Shown piece by piece: positions 1-7,782 of a stretch of 29,892 nucleotides of DNA. Location: assembly GCF_042657185.1 (NCBI RefSeq), contig NZ_JBHSNN010000033.1. One strand, 5' to 3'. Position 1 is the first letter of the stretch, and every line of letters starts with the position of its first letter. The stretch comes from Ureibacillus thermophilus. GTDB lineage: Bacteria > Bacillota > Bacilli > Bacillales_A > Planococcaceae. The notes under the pieces were generated by a model. That model was not told where the DNA came from and did not search any database. It saw only the letters and a list, made by a program, of their open reading frames with translations. Both the position numbers and the translations under genes were made by a program.

Positions 1-236
1 TTTTTTTCAAATGGATGAAACAACATCTGAACATTAAAAAGTTTTTTGGTCACAGTGAACAAGCTGTACATCATCAAGTGTACGTAGCCATGATAGTGTA
101 CTGTCTGAATGTTTTAGCTCAGTTGAACACGAATAGCGAACGCAGTTACTTACAAATTAGTCGCTATTTGAAGGCTTCTTTGTGGAAATCCGCTCACATT
201 TGGTTACGAAAAATCGAAGGAAACGGCGTCCCATAA
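1..236 (+). CDS. IS4-family transposase, C-terminal end (cut by the window edge)
   Basis: The frame is open from the first bases of the window and ends at TAA 234-236, so about 77 C-terminal residues are visible. The stretch MKQHLNIKKFFGHSEQAVHH followed by VAMIVYCLNVLAQLN is the conserved tail of Bacillales IS4/IS231-type DDE transposases, after the catalytic Glu. The ATG at 15 is not the real start, because the reading frame continues upstream (F-K-W-M-K). The DDE residues lie outside the window, so it cannot be said whether the element is intact. I could not recognise the right terminal inverted repeat in the 300 bases downstream. The family call is firm; the activity of the element is unknown. 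Confidence 0.85.
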   Translation, partial: FFKWMKQHLNIKKFFGHSEQAVHHQVYVAMIVYCLNVLAQLNTNSERSYLQISRYLKASLWKSAHIWLRKIEGNGVP

Positions 237-561
237 AGGTTTGTCAGTCGTTGTTACACAAGTCATAGGTTATAGTAAAAAAATGGATGTCTACTACCCT
301 CGCTTAGGTGTTTTCGTTTTTTCTCTAAAGTCCAGAAAAAATAAAACTGAAAATTCAGACATCATTTATGCGACGGTAGTGACAACCTTTAACTTATTTT
401 AAATGTTACGGTGATTTTTTTATAAACTTTTTTACTACTCAAAACAAACATAACTTATCAACATATTATTAATTATGATACTATTTTCATCTGTAAAAAA
501 AGATAAAGATAGAAGTTTTCTAATTTGGATGCTTCTAATCTCATCATCATTTTCCATATTT
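237..561. other. intergenic region between IS tail and chromate transporter genes
   Basis: These 325 AT-rich bases hold no open frame with a ribosome site. They should include the right end of the IS4-type element, but no convincing inverted repeat or target duplication can be assigned without the left end. No U-tailed hairpin was seen for the minus-strand chromate transporter genes that end at 562. Confidence 0.5.
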
Positions 562-1089
562 TTATAAAAAAAGGCCGCCGATTATAAGACCTATCATCAC
601 TACATAAGCAGGATGAATTTTTAATTTTTCAAGAGCTACATATGCTCCTATAATGAGCAAGATTGAAGCAATGAATCCTATCATGTCATAAGAAGTTTTC
701 ACAAAGTCAAAGGTCATTTCTGCAAGCAATACTGCAATCGCTGGCAATACGAAACTAGACAATCTCTTCACCCGAGGAGATTGGCGAAAACGATACAAAA
801 TATTGAGTAAAATGAGCATTGCCAATAGAGAGGGACCCACTGTTGCCAACAAGGCCACAATCGCTCCGAAAATGCCTCCCACTTCATAGCCGATATAACC
901 GGCCATTTTTGTCGCAATGGGTCCAGGCAAGGCATTTCCTAAAGCCAACACTTCACTGAACTCAGTCGTCGTCATCCATCCATATTTATCTACCACTTCA
1001 TGTTCAATTAATGGGATGGAAGCCGGCCCTCCACCGTAACCTAAAATTCCTGGATAGAAAAAGGCTAAAAAAATTTGTATATAAATCAT
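562..1089 (-). CDS. chromate transporter, short-chain subunit (second of a pair)
   Basis: This is a 175-residue single-domain ChrA (CHR) family membrane protein with about five or six hydrophobic segments. The family signature GYGGGPASIPL is near residue 18, and the LGNALPGPIATKMAGYIGY block that marks CHR domains follows. Short-chain CHR proteins are usually encoded as adjacent N-type and C-type halves that together match one long ChrA and export chromate. Here the partner lies directly upstream with an ATGA overlap at 1086-1089, which implies translational coupling. The ribosome site GGAGGG is 6 bases before the ATG. The arrangement resembles ywrA/ywrB of Bacillus subtilis, but I do not assign a symbol. 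The transport substrate is inferred from the family only. Confidence 0.9.
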   Translation of the reverse strand: MIYIQIFLAFFYPGILGYGGGPASIPLIEHEVVDKYGWMTTTEFSEVLALGNALPGPIATKMAGYIGYEVGGIFGAIVALLATVGPSLLAMLILLNILYRFRQSPRVKRLSSFVLPAIAVLLAEMTFDFVKTSYDMIGFIASILLIIGAYVALEKLKIHPAYVVMIGLIIGGLFL

Positions 1090-1637
1090 TCATTGCCCTC
1101 CTTCTTCACTGGAAGAAGCAATGCAACAGCGAGCAATGACCCAATGATTATGCCCGGATGCAGTTGAAGGATCAAAATTCCTATAATAGAAGCAAACAAA
1201 AGAATACTGCCTATTTTCCAACCAAGAGCATTCTTTGATTTTTTCAAGAAATCCCAAGTAAGCACCCCAAGCATGACAGCTACAACAGGAACTACTCCAT
1301 TAGTCATGCCTTTCACAAAATCAAACCCTTTGAATTGATTAAGGGTCGTAAGGAAAAGAATCATTAATATGACCGTTGGAAGAATAGTGGCAAATAACGC
1401 ATTGATTAATCCAATCCATCCCCCTACACGGTAGCCAATATATCCGGCCATTTTCGTTATGATGGGACCTGGCAAGGTATTTCCGATGGCTAACACATCT
1501 GCAAATTCTTCGTCAGTCATCATCTTATATATATCCACCACTTCTTTTTTTACGAGAGGAATAGAAGATGGGCCGCCCCCAAATCCTAAAATGCCGGAAC
1601 GAAAAAAAGCAATAAAAATCTCTTTCTGCCTTGCCAT
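1086..1637 (-). CDS. chromate transporter, short-chain subunit (first of a pair)
   Basis: This is a 183-residue CHR-family membrane protein, homologous to the next gene: GFGGGPSSIPLVKKEVVD near residue 18 and IGNTLPGPIITKMAGYIGY near residue 50. The two proteins are visibly related, as expected for a duplicated half-transporter that functions as a heterodimer. The ATG at 1637 is preceded by AAGGGGGA at a normal distance. The stop codon overlaps the next start as ATGA. It is the promoter-proximal gene of the two-gene operon. The ChrA superfamily assignment is strong; chromate as the physiological substrate is family knowledge and not shown by the sequence. Confidence 0.9.
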   Translation of the reverse strand: MARQKEIFIAFFRSGILGFGGGPSSIPLVKKEVVDIYKMMTDEEFADVLAIGNTLPGPIITKMAGYIGYRVGGWIGLINALFATILPTVILMILFLTTLNQFKGFDFVKGMTNGVVPVVAVMLGVLTWDFLKKSKNALGWKIGSILLFASIIGILILQLHPGIIIGSLLAVALLLPVKKEGNE

Positions 1638-2183
1638 ATTTGTTCCCCCTTTTGTCTAAAGCGAATTATGGTAATTTTGTTCTACTATACATCGATACCA
1701 AAATCTATTAATCCTATAGATTTTATCATATTTAGACGAAGTTAATGCATTTTGTAAATGTGTTTTTTAAACGTTGCAATTTCACAACTTAGAACTACAC
1801 AATTTTCATTTTATTCTGTAAATTAAAAATGTAAAGGAAAAAAAGTATATTTTTCCTAATTCTTCCGTTTATACAAAATTATTTTAAAAGGTATATGCAT
1901 AAACCTCAAATCTTCGACAATTCAAATAGACATTTCTCGGGAAATAATTCAATATTCATTCTTTTTTCTACAATAAGAAGAGGCCAGCCGAACGTTGTCG
2001 ACTGACCTCTTCCATCTATTCCTTCATTCATAACCACACGCACTTACATATTTTAATAGATTTGATGTCACTTTGAAAGGAATTAACGCAATTCATCAAA
2101 AAAATTTATATTAGTAAGCTTGTTTGTAATTTCTTTTCTGAAATCTTTAGTAATTTTTATAAACAAAATGGAGAGATAAGTAT
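1638..2183. other. intergenic region with one orphan hairpin
   Basis: This AT-rich stretch lies between the divergent chr operon promoter side and the decayed gene at 2184. Apart from the hairpin at 1977-2012 I see no gene, RNA motif or repeat. The promoter of the chr operon must lie just above 1650, but no hexamer pair stands out clearly enough to mark. Confidence 0.5.
1977..2012. other. orphan stem-loop, 15-bp arms
   Basis: The arms 1977-1991 and 1998-2012 pair around a 6-base loop (ACGTTG). Read as minus-strand RNA, the two imperfect positions become G-U wobbles, while on the plus strand they are A-C mismatches, so the structure is more stable in minus-strand RNA. Neither side has a clean U-run, so it is not a textbook intrinsic terminator. 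It could still end transcription entering from the right, or be a relic of a mobile element. Confidence 0.45.
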
Positions 2184-2371
2184 ATGAAAAAAATTACTAT
2201 TTAATGTTTAATAATCTTTTTCATTGCTTCTTCTGTCCACGCTCTTAATTGGTCCTACCCTTTGTCATTTGGGACGGCAAATTTTATGAGGTACTGTTAG
2301 AAGAAAAAGTCGAGGAAAGCCGGATTGGGAAAATCATTGGAAAAGGAAAGGTTTTTATGTGTATCAAATAA
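2184..2371 (+). pseudogene. decayed gene for a small exported protein
   Basis: An ATG at 2184, preceded by GGAGAG, opens a frame MKKITI that stops at once at codon 7 (TAA). Reading through, the frame gives a hydrophobic signal-like stretch CLIIFFIASSVHAL. It must then shift frame near TGG-TCC to continue as FVIWDGKFYEV, then EEKVEESRIGKIIGK, ending at TAA 2369-2371. The joined product would be a short exported protein or lipoprotein of about 60 residues with a W-D-G-K-x-Y-E-V motif, a pattern I associate with small uncharacterised Bacillales secreted proteins. One nonsense codon plus one frameshift make it non-functional unless recoded. The family is not firmly recognised. Confidence 0.55.
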
Positions 2372-2399
2372 AAAGGAAAGGAACATAAATCCCTTTCCC
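2371..2399 (-). terminator. intrinsic terminator after the ECF S-component gene
   Basis: On the minus strand the stem GGAAAGG / CCTTTCC is followed by TTTTTA. It starts a few bases after the stop of the gene at 2403-3020 and overlaps the end of the decayed gene on the other strand. Confidence 0.75.
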
Positions 2400-2402
2400 A
2401 TT

Positions 2403-3020
2403 TCATTTATATTTTTTTGCCACTTTCCATAGCGGCGGCACAACGAGCGATGCAGCAAAAGCAGCCAGAATCGCTTCGGCAATGCCGTTTGAGAAAAACA
2501 CCGCCAAAATTGCAAGGATAACGCCGCTCATATTATCTGCACCTACAGCCTTCGAATAGGCATCATAGAAAATGAGCGCGATTGATCCCATGACGAAAAA
2601 CGTATGGAAAACAGTGGTGAACAAACCTGTTAAAAACAAAGATACTTTTTCTTTTCGCAGCACTTTTTGAAGCCACTGATAAAGATAATGTGGAAGAACC
2701 CCCACCATCACCCTTGGAACAATAGCGACAAACAACGCCCACATGCTTCCGTGGCTTGTCCCTAATACCGGAATGGCCGGTGAAAAGGCAAAAGATAATA
2801 GAGTTGGCGCCATCGTATTCGTAACAACGCTCGAAATGCCAAATGCGAGTCCTAGAAATGCTCCAATTTTCGGCCCTAATAGAATTGACGCAATAATAAT
2901 CGGGACATGGATTATCGTTGCTTTAATAACACCTAAATGGATGAATCCAATTGGTGTAAGTGCAAATAATAAAATAATCGCTAAAAAGACGGTGGTCAAC
3001 GTAAATTCTCTTATTTTCAT
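2403..3020 (-). CDS. ECF transporter S component (vitamin-binding membrane subunit)
   Basis: This is a 205-residue protein with about six hydrophobic helices and the hallmarks of an energy-coupling-factor substrate-binding subunit. There is an N-terminal basic stretch, then helix 1 ending in FALTPIGFIHLGVIKATIIH, then HVPIIIASILLGPKIGAFLG, and a loop with TNTMAPTLLSFAFSPAIP. This pattern resembles the PanT-like (pantothenate) group, but the ligand cannot be read from sequence alone. The start is supported by AAGGGGA 7-8 bases before the ATG. No EcfA/EcfT genes lie nearby, as expected for group II S components that share a common energising module. No riboswitch is visible upstream. A terminator follows at 2371-2399. 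Confidence 0.75.
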   Translation of the reverse strand: MKIREFTLTTVFLAIILLFALTPIGFIHLGVIKATIIHVPIIIASILLGPKIGAFLGLAFGISSVVTNTMAPTLLSFAFSPAIPVLGTSHGSMWALFVAIVPRVMVGVLPHYLYQWLQKVLRKEKVSLFLTGLFTTVFHTFFVMGSIALIFYDAYSKAVGADNMSGVILAILAVFFSNGIAEAILAAFAASLVVPPLWKVAKKYK

Positions 3021-3104
3021 TGTACATCCCCTTAGTGTTAAAGATTATTTTAATGTAACATTTGAACATTACCTTTAGATTTTCCCATATATGCTCTAAA
3101 TCTT

Positions 3105-3147
3105 CAATAAAAGGCTGACAGAAAGGATATTCCTTCCCGCCAGCCTT
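3105..3147 (-). terminator. intrinsic terminator after mmsA
   Basis: On the minus strand AAGGCTG (3147-3141) pairs with CAGCCTT (3117-3111), with a second inner stem GAAGG/CCTTTC, and is followed by TTATTG. It lies directly after the stop of the dehydrogenase gene, which separates that gene from the ECF S-component gene downstream. Confidence 0.7.
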
Positions 3148-3157
3148 AATCACCATC

Positions 3158-4672
3158 TTATTTACTTGGGAAAGAAAATGTTGTTTGCGACGTTTCTTCC
3201 ATACCCATCCATTTTTCTGAAATTGTTTTTCTTTTTGTGAAGAAGTTCGCCTGCTCCGGGCCGAACATGACGCCTGTGCCAAAATTTGATCGCTTCCAGC
3301 CAGCAAAATTATGGTAGCCTACTGGAATAGGAATTGGTACATTGACACCCACCATTCCTACTTCAATCTCATCTTGAAATTTACGGGCTGCTGCCCCATT
3401 ATTTGTAAAGATGGTTACCCCATTACCAAGCTCATGAGAATTAATAAGATTCATTGCTTCTTGTAAAGAATCCGCCCTCACAACGATGCGCACAGGACCA
3501 AATACCTCAACTTTAAAAATTTCCATCTCTTGTGTCACTTCATCTAATAAAGTTGGACCTAGATAAAAGCCATTGGAGTTTTTCGCAATCTCCGGATGGC
3601 GTCCATCTGTCACTAATTTTGCCCCTTCTTTTAAACTTCGATCAATATAGCCAAGAATTATTTCCTTGGATTCTTTTGAAATGACCGGACCAAAATCTAC
3701 TTCTTCGTCAGTATATGGGCCAACTTTTATCTTCGCAATTTTTTCTTTTAAAATGGCCACAAATTGGTCTGCTGTTTCTTTGCCGACAGGAATCACTCCT
3801 GATAGCGCCATACAACGCTGTGAAGCTGCACCATAAGCTGCGCCAATAAAGGCATTTGCCGCTTTTTCTAAATCTGCATCCGGCATCACAATCATAAAGT
3901 TTTTTCCGCCGCCAAGAGCCGCAACACGTTTATTATATTTTGTGCCCGTTTGATAGATATATTCAGCTACTGGAGTGGAGCCTACAAAATGAATAGCTTT
4001 TACTGTTTCATTTTCAAGGATTTCTCTGACTGCTTCTTGATCTCCATTAATAACCGTCCATATCCCATCTGGCAATCCTGCTTCTTTCCATAGCTTTGAA
4101 AGATAAAGGGCTGATTGTGGCACTTTTTCTGATGGTTTTAAAATAATTGCATTTCCCACTGCCACTGCCATGCTTGTTTGCGCTAACGGCACCATTACTG
4201 GGAAGTTAAAAGGAGAAATTGCTGCCACAACCCCAAGCGGCTCTTTTCGGGAGAACATGTTGATATCGCCCCCTACGTTTACCGAATACTCCCCTTTGAC
4301 CATGTGCGGTGCGTTGATGGCAAGGTCTACCGATTCCAAGCCGCGCTGTATTTCTCCTCTTGCGTCTTCCTTCGTCTTCCCGCTTTCTTCACAAATGGTT
4401 TCAATTAATTTTTCTTCATGTTCTTTAATTAGTTGACGGAATCTTTGCACAATTTCACTCCGTTTTCCTCCCGATAACGCCGTCCATTGTGGCAATGCAC
4501 TTTTTGCCGTTTCAATGGCTTGGCGAACTTCTTCCCGAGTTGCCAGTGGTACGTGGGCAATCACTTCTCCCGTGCATGGATTATACACATTTGAAAAACG
4601 GCCGCTGGTGCCAGGTACAAATGTTCCGTTAATAAAATGATGCAATTTGCGAATATCTTGTTTCACTATCAT
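3158..4672 (-). CDS. mmsA: methylmalonate-semialdehyde dehydrogenase (CoA-acylating)
   Basis: This 504-residue aldehyde dehydrogenase superfamily enzyme matches MmsA/IolA. It oxidises methylmalonate or malonate semialdehyde to propionyl- or acetyl-CoA with NAD, in valine and inositol catabolism. Diagnostic blocks are ISPFNFPVMVPL, KPSEKVPQSA, HFVGSTPVAEYIY, RVAALGGGKNFMIVMPDAD and the catalytic cysteine in GAASQRCMALSG. MMSDHs have Gly-rich AALGGGKN where ordinary ALDHs carry the ELGG glutamate, as here. A GTG at 4681 is in frame but only touches the ribosome site. The ATG at 4672 sits 8 bases from AAGGGG and is the better start. The gene stands alone between a terminator and a repeat array, so the pathway (valine or inositol) cannot be told from its neighbours. 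Confidence 0.93.
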   Translation of the reverse strand: MIVKQDIRKLHHFINGTFVPGTSGRFSNVYNPCTGEVIAHVPLATREEVRQAIETAKSALPQWTALSGGKRSEIVQRFRQLIKEHEEKLIETICEESGKTKEDARGEIQRGLESVDLAINAPHMVKGEYSVNVGGDINMFSRKEPLGVVAAISPFNFPVMVPLAQTSMAVAVGNAIILKPSEKVPQSALYLSKLWKEAGLPDGIWTVINGDQEAVREILENETVKAIHFVGSTPVAEYIYQTGTKYNKRVAALGGGKNFMIVMPDADLEKAANAFIGAAYGAASQRCMALSGVIPVGKETADQFVAILKEKIAKIKVGPYTDEEVDFGPVISKESKEIILGYIDRSLKEGAKLVTDGRHPEIAKNSNGFYLGPTLLDEVTQEMEIFKVEVFGPVRIVVRADSLQEAMNLINSHELGNGVTIFTNNGAAARKFQDEIEVGMVGVNVPIPIPVGYHNFAGWKRSNFGTGVMFGPEQANFFTKRKTISEKWMGMEETSQTTFSFPSK

Positions 4673-4811
4673 CACATACACCCCTTAAAAAATTATTTAT
4701 AAAATTAGCATTTTTACCCATTGATGTCTAGTTAGAAAAGTAACTTTTGCATATATAAAAAATTAAAGTTTTTTAAACAAGTCTTAACATTATATGCACA
4801 ATTTTCTATTC

Positions 4812-4960
4812 ATCCGCACTAAAGGTTGTCTTATCCACGCTAAACCGGTTCCTATCTGCACTAAAGGTTGTCTTATCCGCACTAAACCTGTTCCTTTCTG
4901 CACCAAACGTTACCCAAACCTGTTCCTATCCGCACTTAATGTCATCTCCTCCGCGCTAAC
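4812..4960. repeat. tandem array of degenerate 21-bp units, core ATCCGCACTAAA
   Basis: The core (A)TCCGCACTAAA or close variants starts at 4812, 4833, 4854, 4875, 4896, 4928 and 4949. Successive spacings are 21, 21, 21, 21, 32 (21+11) and 21. The tails of the units alternate between GGTTGTCTT and CCTGTTCCT types, so the first four units form two copies of a 42-bp higher-order repeat. The array fills much of the 450-base gap between mmsA and the Rpn-family gene. The rest of the gap (4673-4811 and 4961-5129) shows no clear gene; a minus-strand frame ending near 4974 has no start. The same period and the same ATCCGC core recur at 25489-25855. Confidence 0.85.
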
Positions 4961-5129
4961 TTTTCATTCCGCTGAGACGCGTTCTTCTATAAGCATCTGT
5001 ATTTCTTCCACTAATTGCTCATAAGTTGAAGTATTCAAGAAAACTTCCAATACAATTTATGAAAAGCTGTTCTTTGATTACGACAAGACCCAACTCCTGC
5101 AAATTGTAGGGCTATACCGTTGGAAAGAG

Positions 5130-6014
5130 GTGATTTCCCTGAACACCTATAAACTTCAAAAATTAATGGATTTAAAAATTGATTTTACCTTTCAAAAAGT
5201 TTTTGGCAATGAGCTTATTATTCCTTTTTTAAATGCCTTGTTGGAACGCCCTCCAAAGGATAAAATCCATCGAATTCTTCAAAGTCCCGCTAATAAAGAT
5301 GAGGACCTTGCCCCTCTTTCCTTTTTATGCATGACAAACACCGGGAAAAAATTGCACATATTCATCAATGTTCGCAATAGCTTTGATATTGTGAAACATT
5401 CCCTCTACTACGCTGCCAAAGCTTATTCAAACCAAAACTATAAAGACATCTGCCCCGTCTTTTTTATAAACCTCTTAAACTATGAATTGCTCAATCAAAC
5501 AGAAAGCTTTCATACAACCTACTTACTAAAGGAACGACAGGCAGAAGCTCCCCTTTTGGATGTGTTTGAGTTGCACTTTATTGAATATCCAACTTTAATA
5601 AAGGCTTTTGAAGCAAAGAAAGTGAATCTGTGGAATGATGCAAAGGCGAGATGGCTGCTTTTGCTTGGCATCGTGGACCAACGATTCGGCATTTTCTATG
5701 AAGACCTTTATAAGGAAATGAATTTATTATCTTTGCGGGATGAAGAAATACGACTCGCCTTTCACAAATGGCATGAATTGAGCCAGCAAAAGAAGGAATG
5801 GACTGCTTATGAAAAACGGCTTCAGCAAACTTTAGATGAAGAAAAAGAACTGCATGAAGCTAAACAGCGGGAAAAGGCAGCATATGAAAAAGGGGTTAAA
5901 CAGCTGCAAATAAACATTGCGAAAAAAATGCTCGCTGACGGAATGGAAATCGAGTATGTTGCCAAAATCACAGGGCTTTCTCTAAGGGAGATCGAGTCGT
6001 TGACGAAAGATTAG
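5130..6014 (+). CDS. Rpn family PD-(D/E)XK nuclease / putative transposase-like protein, catalytic residues degenerate
   Basis: The N-terminal block LMDLKIDFTFQKVFG followed by FLNALLERPP, the NTGKKLHIFINV strand, HSLYYAAKAYSNQNYKDICPV and a C-terminal charged tail are the layout of the Rpn (recombination-promoting nuclease) family. The tail is a coiled coil, about residues 215-265, and ends ADGMEIEYVAKITGLSLREIESL. Length (294) is normal. Where active members have a D before the second strand and E-x-Q or EIQ in it, this protein reads SFLCM and IFINV, so the expected D, E and Q are S, F and N. I infer loss or alteration of nuclease activity. The start is unsure: GTG 5130 overlaps the ribosome site AAAGAGGTGA. 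An in-frame CTG at 5139 has ideal spacing, and ATG 5166 begins the conserved domain. Confidence 0.8.
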   Translation: MISLNTYKLQKLMDLKIDFTFQKVFGNELIIPFLNALLERPPKDKIHRILQSPANKDEDLAPLSFLCMTNTGKKLHIFINVRNSFDIVKHSLYYAAKAYSNQNYKDICPVFFINLLNYELLNQTESFHTTYLLKERQAEAPLLDVFELHFIEYPTLIKAFEAKKVNLWNDAKARWLLLLGIVDQRFGIFYEDLYKEMNLLSLRDEEIRLAFHKWHELSQQKKEWTAYEKRLQQTLDEEKELHEAKQREKAAYEKGVKQLQINIAKKMLADGMEIEYVAKITGLSLREIESLTKD

Positions 6015-6077
6015 CTCATTTATTTGGCTGATCCATGGGAAGTTTGTTCCTCGGCTAGAATTCTTTACTAAAAATAA

Positions 6078-6117
6078 CAACTGCACCCTTTTTCAAGCAA
6101 GGTGCAGTTGCTTTTTA
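6078..6117 (+). terminator. bidirectional intrinsic terminator
   Basis: The perfect 10-bp arms CAACTGCACC (6078-6087) and GGTGCAGTTG (6101-6110) are followed by CTTTTTA on the plus strand and TTATTTTTAG on the minus strand. It lies between the convergent Rpn-family gene and the ketoamine-kinase gene and can serve both. Confidence 0.88.
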
Positions 6118-6978
6118 TCCTACATATTTTCTTAATATCCGGTCCACCGATGGGCCATATGATTCCCCAAACAAATTTAAATGCACTAATAAATAATAAA
6201 GCTGATACAACTCTTTTCGCTCTTCGTATTCCGGCGAAAGCGGGAAAACCGACTGATAGGCTTCATAAAACTTGCGAGAAAAGCCGCCAAACAGTTCCGT
6301 AAAGGCTAGTTCCATTTCATGATCGCCAAAAAGTACAGCTGGATCGATTAAATATGGAACCCCTCCAGGACCTACCATCCAATTTCCGCCCCATAAATCT
6401 CCGTGCAATAAACAAGACTTTGGATTTCTTGGTATCCATTCATCCAGCCTTTCCATCAATTTCACGAGCCTTTTCTCACGGGCTTGACCAATGGCGCCGG
6501 AAGCTTTGCCTCGCTTCCATTGGCCGCCTAAACGCACATCGCGGTAATAATCCACCCAATCTTCCATTAAACGGTTTTGTTGTGGCAGCCTTCCGATATA
6601 ACTTTCGCCTTCGAATCCATATCCTTTTGCTTCGGCTAGATGCATAGCGGCAAGACGTTCACCTAATAATTCGTCTGTCTCATGAGTCCGCTTCCCTTCA
6701 ATCCATTCCAACCAAAGCATTGGAATTCCGTCCACTTCCAAGCATCCTATCACATTTGGCACATCAATCGTATTGGTTGCTTGAATCATTTTAAGCCCTC
6801 GTTCTTCAAACTGAAAAAAGCCGAGGCGCATTTGACGGTTCAGCTTAACAAAATACTCTTGTCCATTGGTCTTCACATAAAAGGCTTGATTGATATCCCC
6901 GCCAGAAACTGAATGAATTTTCACTATTTTTTCCCCAGGCGAAATCTGCTGCAATCCTTTTTCAATAATTGGAATCAA
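6115..6978 (-). CDS. fructosamine kinase / ketoamine kinase family protein
   Basis: This protein of about 287 residues has the aminoglycoside-phosphotransferase-like kinase fold of the fructosamine-3-kinase family (PF03881). A lysine-containing N-lobe (YFVKLNRQ) is followed by the linker LWLEWIEG, the catalytic loop LLHGDLWGGNW with Asp, the metal-binding segment YLIDPAVLFGDHEMELAF, and GGFSRKFYEAYQ. Family members phosphorylate protein-bound or free ketoamines (ribulosamine, fructosamine) and so repair glycated proteins; the exact substrate is not readable. The frame opens at ATG 6993, but the only good ribosome site, GAAGGTGA, lies inside that extension, so TTG 6978 (5 bases from it) is preferred. 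The gene stands alone between two terminators. Confidence 0.87.
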   Translation of the reverse strand: MIPIIEKGLQQISPGEKIVKIHSVSGGDINQAFYVKTNGQEYFVKLNRQMRLGFFQFEERGLKMIQATNTIDVPNVIGCLEVDGIPMLWLEWIEGKRTHETDELLGERLAAMHLAEAKGYGFEGESYIGRLPQQNRLMEDWVDYYRDVRLGGQWKRGKASGAIGQAREKRLVKLMERLDEWIPRNPKSCLLHGDLWGGNWMVGPGGVPYLIDPAVLFGDHEMELAFTELFGGFSRKFYEAYQSVFPLSPEYEERKELYQLYYLLVHLNLFGESYGPSVDRILRKYVG

Positions 6979-7002
6979 TAGCATCACCTTCATTTGGATG
7001 AT

Positions 7003-7050
7003 AAAAATTGCACCTCCGAACTTTGACTTACAGAATCATTCGGAGGCGCA
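7003..7050 (-). terminator. intrinsic terminator after the nitroreductase gene
   Basis: On the minus strand, TGCGCCTCCGAA (7050-7039) pairs with TTCGGAGGTGCA (7020-7009), with one wobble, and is followed by ATTTTTAT. Confidence 0.85.
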
Positions 7051-7061
7051 GGTTAAGCGAA

Positions 7062-7655
7062 TTATTCTTCATTTTCATCTTCATGGGAGCCAAAAAATGT
7101 GACAATTTCATCGGATTTTTTTCGCTCTTTTCCTTTTGGAAGTTCATCAAAATAGCCGAATTGAACCATGCCGACAATGCGCTCACCAAGTTTAACGCCC
7201 AACTTTTCTCGGAAAGTCGGATTGTCTAAAAATTCTGGTGTTTTCCAGCATGAACCAATTCCATAATCCCACGCAAGCAGCATCATATTTTGAATCAACG
7301 CACAAGCTGCTGCAAAATCTTCTAAACGTTCTTTTTGGCGCGGGTCTTCCGGAACAACGACAAAAACATATCCTCCTGGTGTCGTAAATTTTTGCATGCG
7401 CTTTTCGACTTCTTCTTCCGGCAATGTTCGCCATTCTGGAATTGTCGTATTGCGCAACAATTCATGGAGTCGCTGCAGTTCTTTGCCGCATGCCACAATC
7501 AGCCGCCAAGGTTCTCGATTTTGATGGTTCGGTGCCCATACTGCATCATCAATTATTTTCAGCAAATCTGCCCGATCCACTGGCTGACCGTTGAATTTTT
7601 TGATCGACCGTCTTCCAATAATGGCTTCTCTTACCGTTAATGCTTGTTCATTCAT
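7062..7655 (-). CDS. nitroreductase family protein (FMN-dependent)
   Basis: This 197-residue protein opens with REAIIGRRSIKKFNGQPVD, the FMN-binding arginine pair motif of nitroreductases. It continues with DAVWAPNHQNREPWRLIV (substrate and flavin pocket), an ALIQNMMLLAWDYGIGSCW helix and the C-terminal VGMVQFGYFDELP. Family members are homodimeric flavoenzymes reducing nitro groups, quinones or flavins with NAD(P)H; the physiological substrate here is unknown. It appears to belong to the YdjA/YfhC-like shorter group. ATG 7655 follows directly after an in-frame stop and is the first possible start. AAGGAG lies 12 bases upstream, slightly farther than usual. It is monocistronic by its terminator at 7003-7050. 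Confidence 0.88.
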   Translation of the reverse strand: MNEQALTVREAIIGRRSIKKFNGQPVDRADLLKIIDDAVWAPNHQNREPWRLIVACGKELQRLHELLRNTTIPEWRTLPEEEVEKRMQKFTTPGGYVFVVVPEDPRQKERLEDFAAACALIQNMMLLAWDYGIGSCWKTPEFLDNPTFREKLGVKLGERIVGMVQFGYFDELPKGKERKKSDEIVTFFGSHEDENEE

Positions 7656-7782
7656 TCAAACATAACTCTCCTTAAAATGAAGTTCGACGATTTTACTATT
7701 ATCTCCAAATTACCATAACATAAAATAAATAGAATTTAAATATCCATTATCTTGGGCTTTTGAAATTTCCAAAAGGAAAATT

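Noticed and set aside
3021..3104. Riboswitch upstream of the ECF S-component gene
   Set aside because: Only about 80 bases lie between the mmsA terminator and the start, with no TPP, FMN, PreQ1 or other recognisable core.
2923..3306. 127-residue minus-strand frame overlapping the mmsA end and ECF gene start
   Set aside because: It overlaps two well-supported genes, contains the mmsA terminator and resembles no protein family.
4794..5024. Coding frame across the 21-bp array (heptapeptide repeat)
   Set aside because: The frame is open only because 21 is a multiple of 3. There is no ribosome site, and one 32-bp step breaks the periodicity. The sister array at 25.5 kb cannot be coding.
5040..5129. 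Upstream extension of the Rpn-family frame (YEKLFFDYDKTQLLQ...)
   Set aside because: The frame is open back to a TAA near 5026 but has no start codon or ribosome site there; the conserved domain begins at about residue 12 of the called gene.
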